Below are positions 1-5,849 of a stretch of 9,105 bases of DNA, in pieces (position 1 is the first letter of the stretch; every line of letters begins with the position of its first letter). The DNA comes from an uncultured bacterium (lineage in GTDB: Bacteria; Bacillota; Clostridia; Lachnospirales; Lachnospiraceae). The notes under the pieces are model-generated. The model was not told where the DNA came from. It did not search any database and saw only the letters and a list, made by a program, of their open reading frames with translations. A program made the translations under genes and the position numbers. Where the stretch lies: the NCBI GenBank assembly GCA_945871045.1, contig CAMBUC010000069.1, positions 1 to 9,105 of the forward strand, read 5' to 3'.

Positions 1-1
1 T

Positions 2-694
2 GTGGAGAAAATCGAAAAAGAAGTACTGTTATACGATCTGGCGGTGAGTGATGTCATGACAAAAGATAAAAAGTCTATGATCGCCGACTGTTTTGTGCTG
101 TGGGAGATCAATGATCCCATCAAATACACGCAGACATTAAGTGCGCAAAAGAGCAATGCCGAGTATCGAATCAATACGATCGTGTATAATAGTTTAAAGA
201 ACGTGATCAGTTCCCTTTCCCAGGAGGACGTGATCAGCGGCCGTGACGGTGAATTGGCTGCTTCGATTAAAAACAATATCGGTGATACATTAAATCAGTA
301 TGGTATCACATTACTTGCAGTTGAAACCAAATCCCTGGATCTTCCGGATGAAAACAAGGCTGCTGTCTACGAGCGTATGATCTCCGAGCGCAATAATATC
401 GCTGCTACTTATAAGGCAGAGGGCGAAGAGGAGGCAAAGGAGATTGCCAACAATACGAAAGCGGAGATCACCATCATGCAGTCAGAAGCCGATGCACAGG
501 CAGAGGAGATCGTTGCAAAAGGCGAGGCGGAATATATGCGTATCTTAAGTGATGCCTATAACAATGAGGAAAAGGCAGATTTTTATCTGTTTCTCCGTTC
601 GCTGGATGCAGCAGAAGCAACCATGAAAGGAAACAATAAAACGCTTATCATTGATGAGACTTCGCCTCTGGCAGATATCTTTTATGGAAGATGA
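2..694 (+). CDS. hflC: HflC-like SPFH/Band 7 membrane protein, 5' end cut by the window
   Basis: The reading frame is open from the window edge, so the first GTG is probably not the start; the N-terminal membrane anchor and first part of the SPFH domain of a roughly 310-330 residue protein are missing. What remains is the second half of the SPFH domain (about residues 1-125 of the visible part, including the DPIKYTQTL and LDLPDENKAAVYERM stretches). A charged, Ala/Glu-rich helix follows (about 126-180, repeated AEGEEEAKEIA and ADAQAEEIVAKGEAEYMRI), then the HflC-type tail DFYLFLRSLDAAEATM and a short C-terminus. In known systems HflC pairs with HflK in a large membrane ring around the FtsH protease and modulates membrane-protein degradation; a partner hflK just upstream is expected but lies outside the window. 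The downstream acyltransferase-like gene follows after 32 bases with no terminator, so the two are probably co-transcribed. The HflC call rather than another SPFH member rests on the FYxFxRSL tail. Confidence 0.85.
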   Translation: MEKIEKEVLLYDLAVSDVMTKDKKSMIADCFVLWEINDPIKYTQTLSAQKSNAEYRINTIVYNSLKNVISSLSQEDVISGRDGELAASIKNNIGDTLNQYGITLLAVETKSLDLPDENKAAVYERMISERNNIAATYKAEGEEEAKEIANNTKAEITIMQSEADAQAEEIVAKGEAEYMRILSDAYNNEEKADFYLFLRSLDAAEATMKGNNKTLIIDETSPLADIFYGR

Positions 695-726
695 TATTGT
701 AATTTTAAATGAGGGTAAGTAATAAC

Positions 727-2463
727 ATGAATCAGTCAGAACAGCTTGTATTTTCGGAACTGACTTATAATACAAGAGATTGGGTAACAAAAAAACTGAA
801 GGAGGATGGAAGGGCACTTTGCGAGTATTCCTTTGCTTCCAACTATGCGTGGAGTCCCTATTATGCCCTTCGTCTGGCCCGGCTTGGCGCCTGCGGGATC
901 TTCCGCTATATGGGAGAGTCCCATGATCTATACAGTTTCCCTTTTGGGGGAACGGATGAGGACAAATTAGCCATGATCCGGCAGGTGAAACGCCTTTGTG
1001 AAGCAGAAGGGGAACCGCTGGAGTTTTCCCCGCTTTCACAGGCAGATCATGACTTTTTGCATCGCTATTATGCGGGACAATTTTTGATGGCGTCCAATCG
1101 GGATGTCAGTGACTACATTTATGAGCGGGAAAAACTCGTCAAACTGCCGGGCAAGAAATACCACGGAAAACGCAACCATATCGCCCGTTTCAAGGATGCG
1201 GATGATTGGTGCTATGAGGCTGTCACGGATGCAAACCGCATGGAAGCAAGAGCCATGATGGAGGAATGGAAAGCGCTGCGTCTGGATGTCTGGAATGTAG
1301 AATTGGAAAAGGAATTCGGGGCGATGACAACTGCTCTTATGGAAATGGAGCAGCTTGGCATGGTTGGAGGTCTTCTTCGAAAGGGAGGCCGTGTAGTTGC
1401 ACTTTCCATCGGGGAACCTTTGAACAAAGACACCTTCGTGGTTCATTATGAAAAGGCTTTTGCAGATGTTCAGGGGGCATATCCCATGATCAACCAGCAG
1501 TTTGCAGAGCATGCCGCAGAGGGATATACTTTTATCAACCGGGAGGAAGATACGGGTGATCCGGGACTTCGCAAGGCGAAATTGTCCTATCAGCCCTGTC
1601 GGCTGGAAAAAAAATATACGGCGATCCAAAGCGATGTGGTATTTGCAAATCCAAAAGACGCGCAGATGCTCACGGAGATTTGTGATCTTTGGCGAACCTG
1701 TTTTTTGGATGGGGATTTTTCTGATTTTTACACGAAACACCGTCTCACCGAGGACAACATGCTGATCATTTATCGTGACGGGAAACCAGTATCAATGGCC
1801 AGTTTTTTGCCTGCTGTCTATCATACAGCAAAGGGTGCGATCCCGGTGCGTTATGTGTATGCGGTAGCGACACATCCGGATTATAGGAAACAGGGATTCG
1901 CAAGGAAAATACTGGAAACGGGTATCGAATTATGGGACGAGCCCCTGGTGCTTTCACCTGCGGATGGGCATCTGAGAGACTATTACGGAAACATGGGATT
2001 TGTACCGGCTTTTCGCAGTGAACAGGTGGATGTCAGATTATCACCGGAAGCACCCCGTTGTTGGAATTTTCATTTAGAAGAAGCAGATCCGAAAGAATAT
2101 GCAGCAGTCCGTCAAAAACTCCTTTCTGAGCGGAAAGGATCCTTTCTTTCCTGGGATGAGCAGGCAGTTTCCTTTGCCTTCTCGGTAAATGCGCGTGAAG
2201 GCGGCAAAAACCTGTTTTTTGTACCGGAGTCCGCGCCGGAAAAAAAGGAACTGCTCATGTATACGGTAGATGGAGATTGTCTTGTGATCATTGAGACGAC
2301 GCTTTCAGAGGAAGTATTATCTCAATTACTTCCCGAACTGTTTGAAGAAACAGGAACGAAGCGTGTGAAGTATGAAATCCCGGGAGGAATGATCCTGTTG
2401 CCGGAACGCCTGAAAGCATTTGCTGTTCCAGCCGATGGATATTTGAATTTAGCATTGAATTAG
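727..2463 (+). CDS. DUF2156 (lysyl-PG synthase C-domain-like) fused to a GNAT acetyltransferase domain
   Basis: A 578-residue protein from the ATG at 727. That start is preferred over the in-frame ATG at 709 because GAGGG (710-714) sits about 12 bases before it, while the earlier ATG has no ribosome binding site. Residues about 20-295 resemble DUF2156, the GNAT-fold domain of phosphatidylglycerol lysyltransferases, with the basic KLPGKKYHGKRNHIARF segment (139-155) and REEDTGDPGLRKAKLSY (272-288). Residues about 305-440 are a second, classical GNAT domain: the acetyl-CoA loop pattern RKQGFA lies after VYAVATHPDY (387-392), and YYGNMGF (419-425) matches motif B. The last ~135 residues look like a further degenerate GNAT-like or accessory region. 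No membrane segments are visible, so this is not a lipid flippase-synthase of the MprF type. The acyl donor and acceptor cannot be predicted; transfer to an aminoacylated or amine substrate is plausible. It probably shares the hflC transcript and ends at a hairpin terminator. Confidence 0.8.
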   Translation: MNQSEQLVFSELTYNTRDWVTKKLKEDGRALCEYSFASNYAWSPYYALRLARLGACGIFRYMGESHDLYSFPFGGTDEDKLAMIRQVKRLCEAEGEPLEFSPLSQADHDFLHRYYAGQFLMASNRDVSDYIYEREKLVKLPGKKYHGKRNHIARFKDADDWCYEAVTDANRMEARAMMEEWKALRLDVWNVELEKEFGAMTTALMEMEQLGMVGGLLRKGGRVVALSIGEPLNKDTFVVHYEKAFADVQGAYPMINQQFAEHAAEGYTFINREEDTGDPGLRKAKLSYQPCRLEKKYTAIQSDVVFANPKDAQMLTEICDLWRTCFLDGDFSDFYTKHRLTEDNMLIIYRDGKPVSMASFLPAVYHTAKGAIPVRYVYAVATHPDYRKQGFARKILETGIELWDEPLVLSPADGHLRDYYGNMGFVPAFRSEQVDVRLSPEAPRCWNFHLEEADPKEYAAVRQKLLSERKGSFLSWDEQAVSFAFSVNAREGGKNLFFVPESAPEKKELLMYTVDGDCLVIIETTLSEEVLSQLLPELFEETGTKRVKYEIPGGMILLPERLKAFAVPADGYLNLALN

Positions 2464-2466
2464 AAA

Positions 2467-2499
2467 ATGCCACTGCCAGATCAGGCAGTGGCATATTTT
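2467..2499. terminator. Bidirectional intrinsic terminator between convergent genes
   Basis: ATGCCACTGCC (2467-2477) and GGCAGTGGCAT (2484-2494) form a perfect 11-bp stem around the six-base loop AGATCA. TTTT follows on the plus strand (2496-2499) and AAAA precedes the stem (2464-2467), giving a T run on the minus strand. It lies 4 bases after the acyltransferase stop and 12 bases beyond the pyk stop, so one hairpin can end both transcripts. Confidence 0.9.
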
Positions 2500-2510
2500 G
2501 TGGTGAATAA

Positions 2511-3935
2511 TTACAGCGCTTCGACTTTTTTTACTTTGATCATATTTGTTGTGCCGGAATGGCCAAGGGGAATGCCGGATGTGATGACCACGATGTCATC
2601 CGTGTCCACAAGTCCTTTTTTCTGCGCACATTCCACGGCGTGGTTGAACAGATCCAACAAATGATGACGTTCTTCCATGAAGATCGGTGTGACACCCCAG
2701 GAAAGATTTAACTGTCTTGCGACCCGGGCGCTGGGTGTACATGCGATGATGTCCGACTGCGGACGATAGCGGGAGATCATGCGTGCCGCATAGCCGGATT
2801 TTGTGACTGTGAGGATCGCACGGGCGCCAAGGTCGAGGGCTGTGGTACAGGTAGCATGGCAGATCGCATCCGTGATATCGGGATTTTCCCCACGGGCATT
2901 TGCGAAAAAGCGCTTGCGGTAGTCGATATCAGACTCTGTACGCTCTGCGATGCGGACCATTGCCTGAAGGGCCTCGATAGGATATGCACCGGCAGCAGTT
3001 TCGCCGGAAAGCATGATGGCACTTGTTCCGTCGTAGATCGCATTTGCAACGTCAGTCACCTCTGCACGGGTGGGCCGGGGATTTTTCATCATGGAATCCA
3101 GCATCTGAGTGGCGGTGATCACTTGTTTTCCTGCCGCGTATACTTTTTTGATGATCATTTTCTGAATGATCGGAACTTCTTCCATGGGGATCTCCACGCC
3201 CATGTCTCCGCGGGCGATCATGATCCCGTCGGAAACTTCGATGATCTCGTCAATATGTTTGACACCCTCGTCATTTTCAATCTTTGCGATAATGGAAATT
3301 CCCTCGCCGCCATTCTGCGCCAATAGACGTCTGATCTGGAGCACATCCTCCTTCGTGCGGACGAAAGATGCAGCGATCATGTCCACATCCTGATCGATCC
3401 CAAACAAAATATCGTCCCGGTCTTTGGCGCTCATATAGGGCAGGGAGAGATGGACACCGGGTACATTGATCCCCTTGTGATTGCTCAGGGATCCGTCATT
3501 TTGTACTTCGCAGACAATATCACTGCCCTCGATGGCTTTCACTTCCATGGAGACCAGACCATCGTCTAAAAGAATGGTCGATCCGATGGAAACATCCTGG
3601 TATAGTTCTTTGCAGGTAATGCCGACAAACTGTTCATCACCGTCTTCATCGCCGGCGGTAAGTGTAAATGTCTGACCCCGTGTCAGTTGAACTTTTTCAT
3701 TTTTAAAGTTTTTTACACGGATCTCAGGTCCTTTGGTATCTAAAAGAATGGCAACCGGCAGATCTTTTTCGCTTCGGATCCGCTTGAGGTTGTCCAGACG
3801 CCTCTTTTGTTCTTCGTGATCGCCATGGGAAAAGTTGAAACGGGCAACATTCATGCCGTTATCTACGAGTGCTTCCAGTACACCGGGCACTTCTGTTGCA
3901 GGTCCCATGGTACAAATAATTTTAGTTTTTCGCAT
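2511..3935 (-). CDS. pyk: Pyruvate kinase
   Basis: Converts phosphoenolpyruvate and ADP to pyruvate and ATP, the last step of glycolysis, in the cytosol. The 474-residue length matches the short bacterial form without the extra C-terminal phosphotransferase-like domain seen in Bacillus. Visible signatures: ARFNFSHG (31-38; Arg32, Asn34 and Ser36 of the nucleotide/K+ site), LLDTKGPEIR (64-73), the pyruvate kinase active-site segment IIAKIENDEG (215-224) with catalytic Lys218 and metal ligand Glu220, ARGDMGVEI (241-249, metal ligand Asp244), TATQMLDSM (274-282), and a C-terminal effector domain from about 355. Glu71 in TKGPEIR corresponds to the glutamate that marks K+-dependent enzymes (Lys in K+-independent ones), so K+ dependence is predicted. 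GGAGGT (complement of 3946-3951) precedes the ATG at a spacing of 10 bases. It is divergent from ldh, whose enzyme consumes the pyruvate made here. Confidence 0.97.
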   Translation of the reverse strand: MRKTKIICTMGPATEVPGVLEALVDNGMNVARFNFSHGDHEEQKRRLDNLKRIRSEKDLPVAILLDTKGPEIRVKNFKNEKVQLTRGQTFTLTAGDEDGDEQFVGITCKELYQDVSIGSTILLDDGLVSMEVKAIEGSDIVCEVQNDGSLSNHKGINVPGVHLSLPYMSAKDRDDILFGIDQDVDMIAASFVRTKEDVLQIRRLLAQNGGEGISIIAKIENDEGVKHIDEIIEVSDGIMIARGDMGVEIPMEEVPIIQKMIIKKVYAAGKQVITATQMLDSMMKNPRPTRAEVTDVANAIYDGTSAIMLSGETAAGAYPIEALQAMVRIAERTESDIDYRKRFFANARGENPDITDAICHATCTTALDLGARAILTVTKSGYAARMISRYRPQSDIIACTPSARVARQLNLSWGVTPIFMEERHHLLDLFNHAVECAQKKGLVDTDDIVVITSGIPLGHSGTTNMIKVKKVEAL

Positions 3936-3980
3936 ATGCTCGTTTACCTCCGAATAAATCTATTAATTTTGCACAGTCTT

Positions 3981-4008
3981 ATTATAGATTATGCAACATT
4001 TTTTTCAA
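3981..4008 (-). promoter_or_regulatory. Sigma-A-type promoter for pyk
   Basis: On the minus strand, TTGAAA (complement of 4003-4008; 5 of 6 to consensus) and a perfect TATAAT (complement of 3981-3986) are 16 bases apart. Transcription should begin near 3974, leaving a short leader of about 40 bases before the pyk start at 3935. The 95-base pyk-ldh gap must also hold the ldh promoter, but no plus-strand pair is convincing: TTGCAC (3969-3974) followed by TATGCA (3990-3995) has a 15-base spacing and a weak -10. Confidence 0.75.
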
Positions 4009-4030
4009 GATATAAGGAGCGAGAAAAATT

Positions 4031-4999
4031 ATGATGGATCAAAAAGAAAAAACAGGTATCAATACACAGAAGATCGCTATTATCGGATGCGGATTTGTAG
4101 GAGCCGCCTGCGCCTTTGCGCTGATGCAAAGTGGTATGTTTTCAGAGATGGTACTGATCGATGTGGACAAGAATCGAGCGGAAGGGGAGGCGATGGATAT
4201 CAGCCACGGTGTTCCATTCTCAAAACCTGCAAAGATCTATGCAGGAGATTATGAGGATCTGAAAGATGCAGCCATCACCGTGATCACGGCAGGAGCAAAC
4301 CAGAAACCTGACGAGACCAGGCTGGATCTCGTCTACAAAAATGTAAAGATCTTTCAATCGATCATCCCGCGGATCACAGAACAGGATTACAAAGGAATTT
4401 TGCTAATCGTTTCAAATCCTGTAGATATCCTGACCTATGTGGCAGCCAAATTGTCCGGATATACGGAAAACCGTGTGCTGGGTTCCGGTACGGTGCTTGA
4501 CACCGCCCGGTTAAAATATGAAGTGGCAGAACATTTAACGGTAGACAGCCGCAGCGTCCATGCGTTTATTATCGGAGAGCATGGGGACAGTGAGATTGCC
4601 GCCTGGTCAGGTGCCAATATTTCCGGTATTCCGATCAACGATTTTTGCGAACTGCGGGGTCACTATGAACACGAAAAAAATACCCGGCAGATCGCAGAGC
4701 AGGTGAAGAACAGTGCTTATGAGATCATAGAAAAAAAGCAGGCGACCTATTTTGGCATCGCCATGTCGGTGCGGCGGATCTGCGAGGTGATCCTTCGGGA
4801 TGAAAAATCGATCTTACCGGTTTCATCTATCATGTATGGAGAATACGGGATTTCGGATGTGGCACTTTCTATGCCTGCTATCGTCGGAAAAAATGGAGTG
4901 GAGACGAAGGTGCCGATCCCCCTTTCCGAGGAAGAATTAGCATGTTTGAAGCGTTCCGCATCGATGCTTCGGGACGTGCTTGATGAGGTAAAAATGTAG
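4031..4999 (+). CDS. ldh: L-lactate dehydrogenase (NAD-dependent)
   Basis: Reduces pyruvate to L-lactate with NADH in the cytosol, regenerating NAD+ during fermentation. The 322 residues carry the full LDH set: Rossmann loop GCGFVGAACAF (19-29), Asp44 after the second strand (VLIDVDKNRAEGEAMD), the substrate loop GANQKPDETRLDLV (88-101) with Gln91 (LDH rather than malate dehydrogenase specificity) and Arg97, VSNPVDILTY (127-136, Asn129), LDTAR (156-160, Asp157 and Arg160), catalytic His184 in IGEHGDSE, and Thr239 in KKQATYFG. Of the two residues that usually bind fructose 1,6-bisphosphate in allosteric bacterial LDHs, the histidine is kept (His177, VHAFI) but the arginine two positions after LDTAR is lysine (Lys162). 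AAGGAG (4014-4019) is 11 bases before the ATG at 4031; a second ATG at 4034 would be 14 bases away and is less likely. The gene ends at a strong terminator and is monocistronic. Confidence 0.96.
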   Translation: MMDQKEKTGINTQKIAIIGCGFVGAACAFALMQSGMFSEMVLIDVDKNRAEGEAMDISHGVPFSKPAKIYAGDYEDLKDAAITVITAGANQKPDETRLDLVYKNVKIFQSIIPRITEQDYKGILLIVSNPVDILTYVAAKLSGYTENRVLGSGTVLDTARLKYEVAEHLTVDSRSVHAFIIGEHGDSEIAAWSGANISGIPINDFCELRGHYEHEKNTRQIAEQVKNSAYEIIEKKQATYFGIAMSVRRICEVILRDEKSILPVSSIMYGEYGISDVALSMPAIVGKNGVETKVPIPLSEEELACLKRSASMLRDVLDEVKM

Positions 5000-5063
5000 A
5001 GGAACATCGCGTTTCTTATGGGAATACCTGCAAAACCGGGAATGCGTGCAGTATGTAAGTGAT

Positions 5064-5107
5064 AAAAATGCTAAGTCATTACAAAAGTATTGACTTAGCA
5101 TTTTTTG
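5064..5107 (+). terminator. Intrinsic terminator of ldh
   Basis: AAAAATGCTAAGTCA (5064-5078) pairs perfectly over 15 bp with 5091-5105. After a T-T mismatch the stem continues with TAC/GTA (5080-5082 with 5087-5089) to an AAAA tetraloop, and six T residues (5101-5106) end the structure. The A run on the 5' side means it could also stop transcription arriving from the right. It begins 64 bases after the ldh stop. Confidence 0.9.
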
Positions 5108-5118
5108 TTTGCTATTTT
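5090..5118 (+). promoter_or_regulatory. Promoter of the relB-relE' unit
   Basis: TTGACT (5090-5095) and TATTTT (5113-5118) are 17 bases apart. The -35 box lies in the descending arm of the ldh terminator and the -10 box lies inside a palindrome. A second possible -10, TATAGT (5119-5124), is a better hexamer but has no good -35. Either choice starts transcription about 20-30 bases before the antitoxin ribosome binding site or closer. Confidence 0.55.
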
Positions 5119-5132
5119 TATAGTAAAAATAG
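5112..5132. promoter_or_regulatory. Palindromic operator, probable antitoxin autoregulation site
   Basis: CTATTTTTA (5112-5120) and TAAAAATAG (5124-5132) are perfect inverted repeats separated by TAG. The palindrome covers both candidate -10 boxes and lies 24 bases upstream of the antitoxin start. RelB/DinJ antitoxins are known to bind such palindromes through an N-terminal ribbon-helix-helix fold and repress their own operon; assigning this site to the adjacent antitoxin is inference from position and symmetry. Confidence 0.6.
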
Positions 5133-5155
5133 AGTAGATGTAGGAGGCGGAATTC

Positions 5156-5449
5156 ATGGCAAGTACGATTCAAGTAAGAGTAGATGATGATTTAAAAATA
5201 AAGTCAGATGCGTTATTTAAAGATTTAGGAACAGATACCACAACTGCAATTCGTATGTTTTTAACTCAGGCGCTGGCAGTAAATGGTTTTCCGTTTGAAA
5301 TAAAACGGGCAAATGAAAAGCCGTATGATGCGTTAACAGAACATGAAATATTAGATAAGTTGGAAAAATCGCGCAATCACGCAGCACAGGGGATGTATAA
5401 AGATGCGACAGAAGTTTCTCGTGACATGAGGGCAAAGTATGGATTATAG
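5156..5449 (+). CDS. RelB/DinJ family antitoxin
   Basis: A 97-residue antitoxin of a type II toxin-antitoxin module. Residues 1-50 match the RelB/DinJ ribbon-helix-helix: a basic first strand STIQVRVDDDLK (3-14), helix KSDALFKDLGTDTTTAIRMFL, then the family-typical QALAVNGFPFEI (38-49). The C-terminal half, rich in Glu, Lys and Asp, would wrap and inhibit the toxin. AGGAGG (5142-5147) is 8 bases before the ATG, a strong ribosome binding site. The stop overlaps the toxin start by 11 bases, the usual translational coupling arrangement. Since the toxin is broken, this antitoxin is probably an orphan: it may still repress its own promoter or neutralise related toxins encoded elsewhere. Base composition is visibly more AT-rich than the flanking ldh and GTPase genes, fitting acquisition by transfer. 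Confidence 0.9.
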   Translation: MASTIQVRVDDDLKIKSDALFKDLGTDTTTAIRMFLTQALAVNGFPFEIKRANEKPYDALTEHEILDKLEKSRNHAAQGMYKDATEVSRDMRAKYGL

Positions 5450-5671
5450 AGTAGTAGTTACAAGAGATGCAGAAGAGGACTTAGAGCGTTTTATTAAATA
5501 TCTTATTTTTGAGAAAGAGAGTATGCAGGCGGCAGAAAATGTACTGAATGATTACGATGCAACGATTGAAAGTCTAAAACATGTTTTATGCTATATCGCG
5601 TTGTGGATGATGTCGTATTCGTGGATAATATTTTTCATGAGTTGCAGGATTATGAAAATAAGATGTATTAG
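5439..5671 (+). pseudogene. RelE/ParE-family toxin, broken by internal deletion and frameshift
   Basis: The first 48 codons (5439-5582) encode a normal toxin N-terminus, MDYRVVVTRDAEEDLERF and onward through the ATIESLKH helix. The same frame then turns into hydrophobic sequence unlike the family and runs to a stop at 5714 (91 residues). In another frame, from about 5579 to the stop at 5669-5671, the typical C-terminal toxin strand and tail are intact: FMLYRVVDDVVFVDN, then IFHELQDYENKMY. Family members as I recall them have roughly 25-30 residues between these two blocks (the SLKL-D-P-L-GYRRI-F region, with conserved basic residues). Those residues are absent, so the lesion is a deletion whose length is not a multiple of three, not a one-base error. 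GAGGG (5428-5432), 6 bases before the ATG, still serves as ribosome binding site. Activity is unlikely because the central catalytic/ribosome-contact region is missing. Confidence 0.85.
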
Positions 5672-5733
5672 TGGTAGTAGAGAGGCAGTTTCGAGATTGG
5701 ATAACAAAATGTGAAGTAAGTGTTCCAATCCTC

Positions 5734-5762
5734 TTGGATTCTTTAAATAAAAATGGTATGAT
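5734..5762 (+). promoter_or_regulatory. Candidate extended -10 promoter for the MarR-GTPase operon
   Basis: TATGAT (5757-5762) is preceded by TGG, giving the extended -10 pattern TGnTATGAT, with a weak -35 TTGGAT (5734-5739) at 17 bases. It lies inside the fabH remnant and would yield a leader of about 80 bases before the MarR start. It could be a chance feature of old coding sequence, or a promoter selected after the upstream operon was lost. Confidence 0.4.
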
Positions 5763-5768
5763 AAAGGC

Positions 5769-5785
5769 GAACGAGCGAATCGTTC
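5769..5785. repeat. Small inverted repeat near the candidate start site, possible MarR operator
   Basis: GAACGA (5769-5774) and TCGTTC (5780-5785) are perfect inverted repeats with a 5-base centre, just downstream of the candidate -10 box. Size and position suit a MarR dimer site, but the repeat lies in former FabH codons (NERIV) and may be coincidental. It does not resemble the TTTGA-type FabT box. Confidence 0.25.
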
Positions 5786-5849
5786 TGGCCGGATTTGGCG
5801 CGGGACTCACATGGGGCGCCGCAGTGATCCAATGGTAAAGGAGCCGAAC

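Larger units (their letters stand above)
5719..5838 (+). pseudogene. fabH: C-terminal remnant of 3-oxoacyl-ACP synthase III (FabH)
   Basis: An open stretch of 39 codons plus stop reads SVPILLDSLNKNGMIK, then ANERIVLAGFGAGLTWGAA and VIQW. This matches the end of FabH: the SVP-ALDEL helix after the catalytic Asn loop, then the LAGFGGGLTWG strand and tail. The catalytic Cys, His and Asn regions, about 280 residues upstream, are absent. The preceding codons in this frame (KCEV instead of the NTSAA expected before SVP) do not fit FabH, so the break lies at or just before 5719. The stop codon (5836-5838) touches the ribosome binding site of the next gene, as expected for the former last part of an operon partner. 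No independent start or ribosome binding site is seen for the fragment. Confidence 0.8.

Noticed and set aside
709..726. ATG at 709 as the start of the DUF2156-GNAT gene
   Set aside because: No ribosome binding site precedes it, and the GAGGG just after it serves the ATG at 727.
2856..3326. Plus-strand open frames opposite pyruvate kinase
   Set aside because: They are shadows of the well-supported minus-strand pyk and show no family motifs. The same holds for the antisense frames under the acyltransferase, ldh and GTPase genes.
3969..3995. TTGCAC/TATGCA as the ldh promoter
   Set aside because: A 15-base spacing and a -10 matching only 3 of 6 positions are too weak to annotate as a feature; it is mentioned only as a possibility.
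5021..5050. GGGAAT direct repeats and CTGCA/TGCAG after ldh
   Set aside because: Short, imperfect and without context such as a target-site duplication or array; no function can be supported.
5439..5714. A 91-residue open frame as an intact toxin
   Set aside because: After codon 48 the frame encodes hydrophobic sequence unlike the family, while the genuine toxin C-terminus is found in another frame ending at 5671. It is better described as a pseudogene.
5797..5820. GGCGC/GCGCC hairpin before the MarR gene as a terminator
   Set aside because: Only 5 bp with a 14-base loop and no following T run, and it lies in FabH-derived codons (FGAGLTWGAA), which explain the GC-rich sequence.
5811..5849. 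Earlier in-frame ATG for the MarR gene at 5811
   Set aside because: It lies inside the FabH remnant without a ribosome binding site, while the ATG at 5850 has AAGGAG at 6 bases and gives the usual MarR length.
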